Assembly (NCBI GenBank): GCA_003140705.1
Contig: PLKU01000509.1
Location: 1-7,647, forward strand
DNA: 7,647 nucleotides
Direction: 5' to 3'
Origin: Acidobacteriaceae bacterium
GTDB taxonomy: Bacteria; Acidobacteriota; Terriglobia; Terriglobales; Acidobacteriaceae
Position 1 is the stretch's first letter. Each line of letters begins with the position of its first letter. Both the position numbers and the translations under genes were made by a program. Below are positions 5,483 to 7,647 of the stretch, in pieces. The notes under the pieces were generated by a model that was not told the origin of the DNA, searched no databases, and worked only from the letters and a program-made list of their open reading frames with translations.

Positions 5483-6679
5483 TCATGCTGTGCAGCGGTC
5501 TGGTTGAGGCGGAGAGCGAAGCAGGAGTTGCGCTGCGGAGAGCCGCTCGACGACGCGCATGGTTCCGCCGCAGACTGGACAATTCCAGAGTGAGTGGGTC
5601 TGATCGGTGGACGGTGATGCCGGCGTAGTTGTGTTTTGCTGTGGTCCGCCGAGCAGTCGCAGGCACAGCGGCAGGAGCGAAGCGCGGTTGCGGTTGGCGA
5701 GGAATCCGAAGTTGCGGATGCGCACGAATCCCGGCGGCAGCAGATGGAGCAGGAAGCGGCGCAGGAACTCATCGACATCCAGGGTCATGAGCCTCTTCCT
5801 GTTGCCATGCGCGGAATCGCGCCAGCGGAAGGTGACGTTGCCATCGGAGAGAGCGAGCAGTCTGGAGTTGGAGATGGCGACGCGATGCGTGTAGGCGCCA
5901 AGATAACGCAGCACATGTTCCGGTCCGCCGAAGGGCGGCTTGGAATAAACGACCCAGTGGTGGCGGAACAGCACCCGCAGCCAGGCGGCGAATGCGCGCG
6001 GTTGGGCGAGCGGCGCGAGGCTGCCGTGGAACTGGAGCTCGCCACGATGGAATGCGTTGCGAAGCCCAGCGACAAACTTGCCGCGGAAGACAAGGCTCAG
6101 TACGCCGATGGGAAGAAAGAAGGAACGTCGGGCGGAGATCCAGCCTGAGTGGTCCGGCGCGAGGCCGCCGGCTGCAACTACGCAGTGGATGTGAGGGTGA
6201 AACTGCAAACGCTGGTTCCAGCTGTGGAGCACGCTGAAGAAACCGATCTCCGCGCCAAGGTGCCGGGGATCGCGGGCGACTTCGAGCAGGGTCTCGGCGC
6301 TCGAGTGGAAGAGCAGGTTATAGATGAGCCGCTTGTTCTGGAGTGCGAGCGGGGCCAGCTCCCGCGGCAGAGTGAAGACCGCGTGGACATAGCGAGTGGG
6401 CAGCAGTTCCCGCTCACGCGCCTGGAGCCAGCGCCGGCGCGCGTTGCCCTGGCACCGCGGGCAATGCCTGTTTCTGCAGGAGTTGTATGAGATGGTGCTC
6501 GTATGTCCGCAGCCGGTGCAGCGGTCGCGATGCCCGCCCAGCGCGGCAGTGCGGCAACGCGCGATGGCCAGCAACACCTTCTGGTGCTGCCAGTTCATCC
6601 ACCTGTGACTGTGTTCCACAAATGACTGTCCCGCACAGCGAACAATGTCGGCCATCTCCAGGAGAGGCCGGTTGTTCAA
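5483..6679 (-). CDS. tnpA: IS91-family HUH (Y2) rolling-circle transposase
   Basis: This 398-residue protein nicks and rejoins single-stranded DNA at the IS ends through a covalent phosphotyrosine. The N-terminal zinc-binding region has C54, C57, C68, C73 and C76 (CTGCGHT ... SCRNRHCPRCQ). The HUH metal motif is HPHIHC (residues 161-166, with H163 and H165). The paired catalytic tyrosines are Y259 and Y263 in RYLGAYTHRVAISN, and an FRWRD stretch follows at 284-288. A C-terminal CPVCGG (367-372) may bind a further zinc. Length and all key residues are as expected for an active enzyme. It starts at TTG (6679), overlapping the recombinase stop as TTGA, with AGGAGG 12 nt upstream; an ATG at 6655 is the alternative start. 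Coupling suggests it depends on translation of the recombinase. Confidence 0.93.
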   Translation of the reverse strand: MNNRPLLEMADIVRCAGQSFVEHSHRWMNWQHQKVLLAIARCRTAALGGHRDRCTGCGHTSTISYNSCRNRHCPRCQGNARRRWLQARERELLPTRYVHAVFTLPRELAPLALQNKRLIYNLLFHSSAETLLEVARDPRHLGAEIGFFSVLHSWNQRLQFHPHIHCVVAAGGLAPDHSGWISARRSFFLPIGVLSLVFRGKFVAGLRNAFHRGELQFHGSLAPLAQPRAFAAWLRVLFRHHWVVYSKPPFGGPEHVLRYLGAYTHRVAISNSRLLALSDGNVTFRWRDSAHGNRKRLMTLDVDEFLRRFLLHLLPPGFVRIRNFGFLANRNRASLLPLCLRLLGGPQQNTTTPASPSTDQTHSLWNCPVCGGTMRVVERLSAAQLLLRSPPQPDRCTA

Positions 6680-7557
6680 CTGTGCTTCTGTCCTCCTTGT
6701 GAAGTGAACGTGAGCGCATCGAGCGGGCTGGCGGTCGCGCTCAGATGCCGTTGGGACAGATGCAGGTAGACGGTAGTGACTTCGAGGTCGCGATGGCCGA
6801 GCAGGATCTGGATGGTGCGCAGGTCGGCGCCGGCTTCAAGAAGATGGGTCGCGAAACAATGGCGCAAAGTGTGGGGATGAATGCGCCTGTTGTCGAGGCC
6901 GGCGCGTTCGGCGGCGATCTGGCAGGCAGACCAGAGGACCTTGGTGGTGACAGGGTAGCTTGCCGTGTGCCAGCGGTTGCCGGGAAAGAGCCACTCCCTT
7001 GGCTTGCGCCGCAGTCCGCGCCAGTAGACGCGCAACTCTTCGAGCAGCTTCGGGCTGAGCATGACGTCGCGGTCCTTGCCGCCCTTGCCCTCGTGAATGT
7101 GAACCACCATCCGCTGGCTGTCGATGTCGCTGACCTTCAGGCGGGCCGCTTCTGCGCGGCGTGCGCCGGTGGCATAGAGCGTCATGAGAAGAATGCGATG
7201 AAAGGGGGAATCCGCGGCATCGATCAGTCGCGCGACTTCTTCCTGGCTGAGTACCCCGGGAAGGTGACGCACCTTCTTCGGATAAGGCGTCTCGGCGATG
7301 CTCCAGCCACGCTTCAACACGTGAATGTAGAAGAAGCGCAGCGACGCCAGCCGCAGGATGACCGTGTTCGGGCTGAACCTGAACTGGGTGAACAGAGCCG
7401 CCTGATACTTGCGTATGTCCTCCGGACCAAGCTGATCGGGCCGGCGCCGGAAATACTGGCTGAAGTGCTCAACACCGTGCAGGTATGTGCGGATGGTGGT
7501 ATCGGCGAAGTTGCGACGATGCAACTCCTCAAGCATGAGCTGACGTAGTTGGTTCAC
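6676..7557 (-). CDS. Tyrosine recombinase/integrase of the IS91-like element
   Basis: This 293-residue protein has the XerC/XerD-like size and two-domain plan: an N-terminal SAM-like core-binding domain (about 1-85, with LRQLMLEELHRRNFADTTIRTY at its start) and a C-terminal catalytic domain. The full active-site set is visible: R133 (TGARRAE), K158 (EGKGGKDR), H229 and R232 (HPHTLRHCFATHLLEAG), H255 (LLGHRDL) and the nucleophile Y264 (TTVYLHLS). It should cut and rejoin specific double-stranded sites. Its job in an IS91-type element is not established; resolving circular or dimeric intermediates is an inference. I chose GTG at 7557 because AAGGAGG lies 7 nt upstream; reading back to TTG at 7584 adds nine residues that overlap that site. 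It is the first gene of a two-gene operon and ends in a 4-nt overlap with the transposase. Confidence 0.92.
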   Translation of the reverse strand: MNQLRQLMLEELHRRNFADTTIRTYLHGVEHFSQYFRRRPDQLGPEDIRKYQAALFTQFRFSPNTVILRLASLRFFYIHVLKRGWSIAETPYPKKVRHLPGVLSQEEVARLIDAADSPFHRILLMTLYATGARRAEAARLKVSDIDSQRMVVHIHEGKGGKDRDVMLSPKLLEELRVYWRGLRRKPREWLFPGNRWHTASYPVTTKVLWSACQIAAERAGLDNRRIHPHTLRHCFATHLLEAGADLRTIQILLGHRDLEVTTVYLHLSQRHLSATASPLDALTFTSQGGQKHS

Positions 7558-7564
7558 AGAGAAT

Positions 7565-7571
7565 CCTCCTT
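7565..7571 (-). promoter_or_regulatory. Ribosome binding site deciding the recombinase GTG start
   Basis: On the minus strand AAGGAGG lies 7 nt before GTG at 7557. It is the strongest such site upstream of the operon and argues against the TTG at 7584. No convincing -35/-10 pair is seen between it and the window end. Confidence 0.75.
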
Positions 7572-7647
7572 CTCTGCGAAACAAACTACCCCGGCAGCTA
7601 CAAATGCCGACTCAGCCGCACGCGAATGCGTCCGCCGCCGCAGCGGC

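Larger units (their letters stand above)
5238..7647 (-). mobile_element. IS91-family rolling-circle element carrying a tyrosine recombinase (left end not resolved)
   Basis: The element is defined by an HUH/Y2 transposase preceded in the same operon by a tyrosine recombinase, plus the candidate oriIS at 5234-5268. The other end (terIS), upstream of the recombinase, is either in the last 90 nt or beyond the window. The region 7558-7647 has a hairpin CGGCA-GCTACAAA-TGCCG (7592-7609) and a GC-rich one (7634-7647), either of which might belong to it. Target duplications are not expected for this family. Confidence 0.75.

Noticed and set aside
5301..5778. Minus-strand frames downstream of and overlapping the transposase 3' end as extra genes
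   Set aside because: Low-complexity, Arg/Ser/Pro-rich translations without domains; they are alternative frames of the transposase and its non-coding tail.
5607..7548. Long plus-strand frames opposite the transposase and recombinase
   Set aside because: Antisense shadows of GC-rich genes with no domain signatures; the minus-strand genes have complete catalytic motifs.
4755..7557. IS91-like element having mobilised the VOC and DinB genes
   Set aside because: One-ended rolling-circle transposition carries DNA beyond terIS, which here lies past the right edge of the window; the VOC side is the oriIS side.

Overview
The window looks like accessory chromosome of a soil-type Acidobacteriota (Terriglobia/Koribacter-like). 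The strongest clue is the translationally coupled pair of a short PadR-family regulator and a ~900-residue duplicated MacB/FtsX permease of the 'acidobacterial duplicated orphan permease' (ADOP) type with no ATPase beside it. The rest fits: a DinB_2-type metalloenzyme-fold gene, a small VOC protein, and two kinds of insertion sequence. Taxonomy is inferred from gene families only.

Layout. 1-~181: the 5' end of an ISNCY/IS481-like insertion sequence, transcribed leftward, with its first ~35 codons and a terminus carrying two 18-nt direct repeats. 182-525: non-coding leader holding copy 1 of a dispersed ~40-bp repeat and a good promoter. 526-3617: padR and the ADOP permease, overlapping by ATGA. 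3618-3925: non-coding, repeat copy 2. 3926-4502: a DinB-like gene broken by one extra G in a G7 tract; dropping one G restores a 191-residue protein. 4503-4754: non-coding, repeat copy 3 and a weak promoter. 4755-5120: a 121-residue VOC protein. 5159-5231: a strong 20-nt inverted repeat. ~5238 to the window end: an IS91-type rolling-circle element on the minus strand, with a tyrosine recombinase (7557-6676) followed by an HUH/Y2 transposase (6679-5483) that overlap by TTGA, and a candidate oriIS hairpin next to a CTTG/CAAG tetranucleotide.

How the parts relate. PadR probably represses its own operon and so controls the permease. DinB and VOC look like independent single-gene units, each preceded by a copy of the same ~40-bp repeat, which lies in all three non-coding gaps between the left IS and the VOC gene. 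The IS91-like element carries two unrelated DNA strand-transfer enzymes in one coupled operon. No tRNA, rRNA, CRISPR array or known defence system is visible. The least explained items are the three-copy intergenic repeat, the G7 frameshift, and the dual-recombinase element with its candidate ends.
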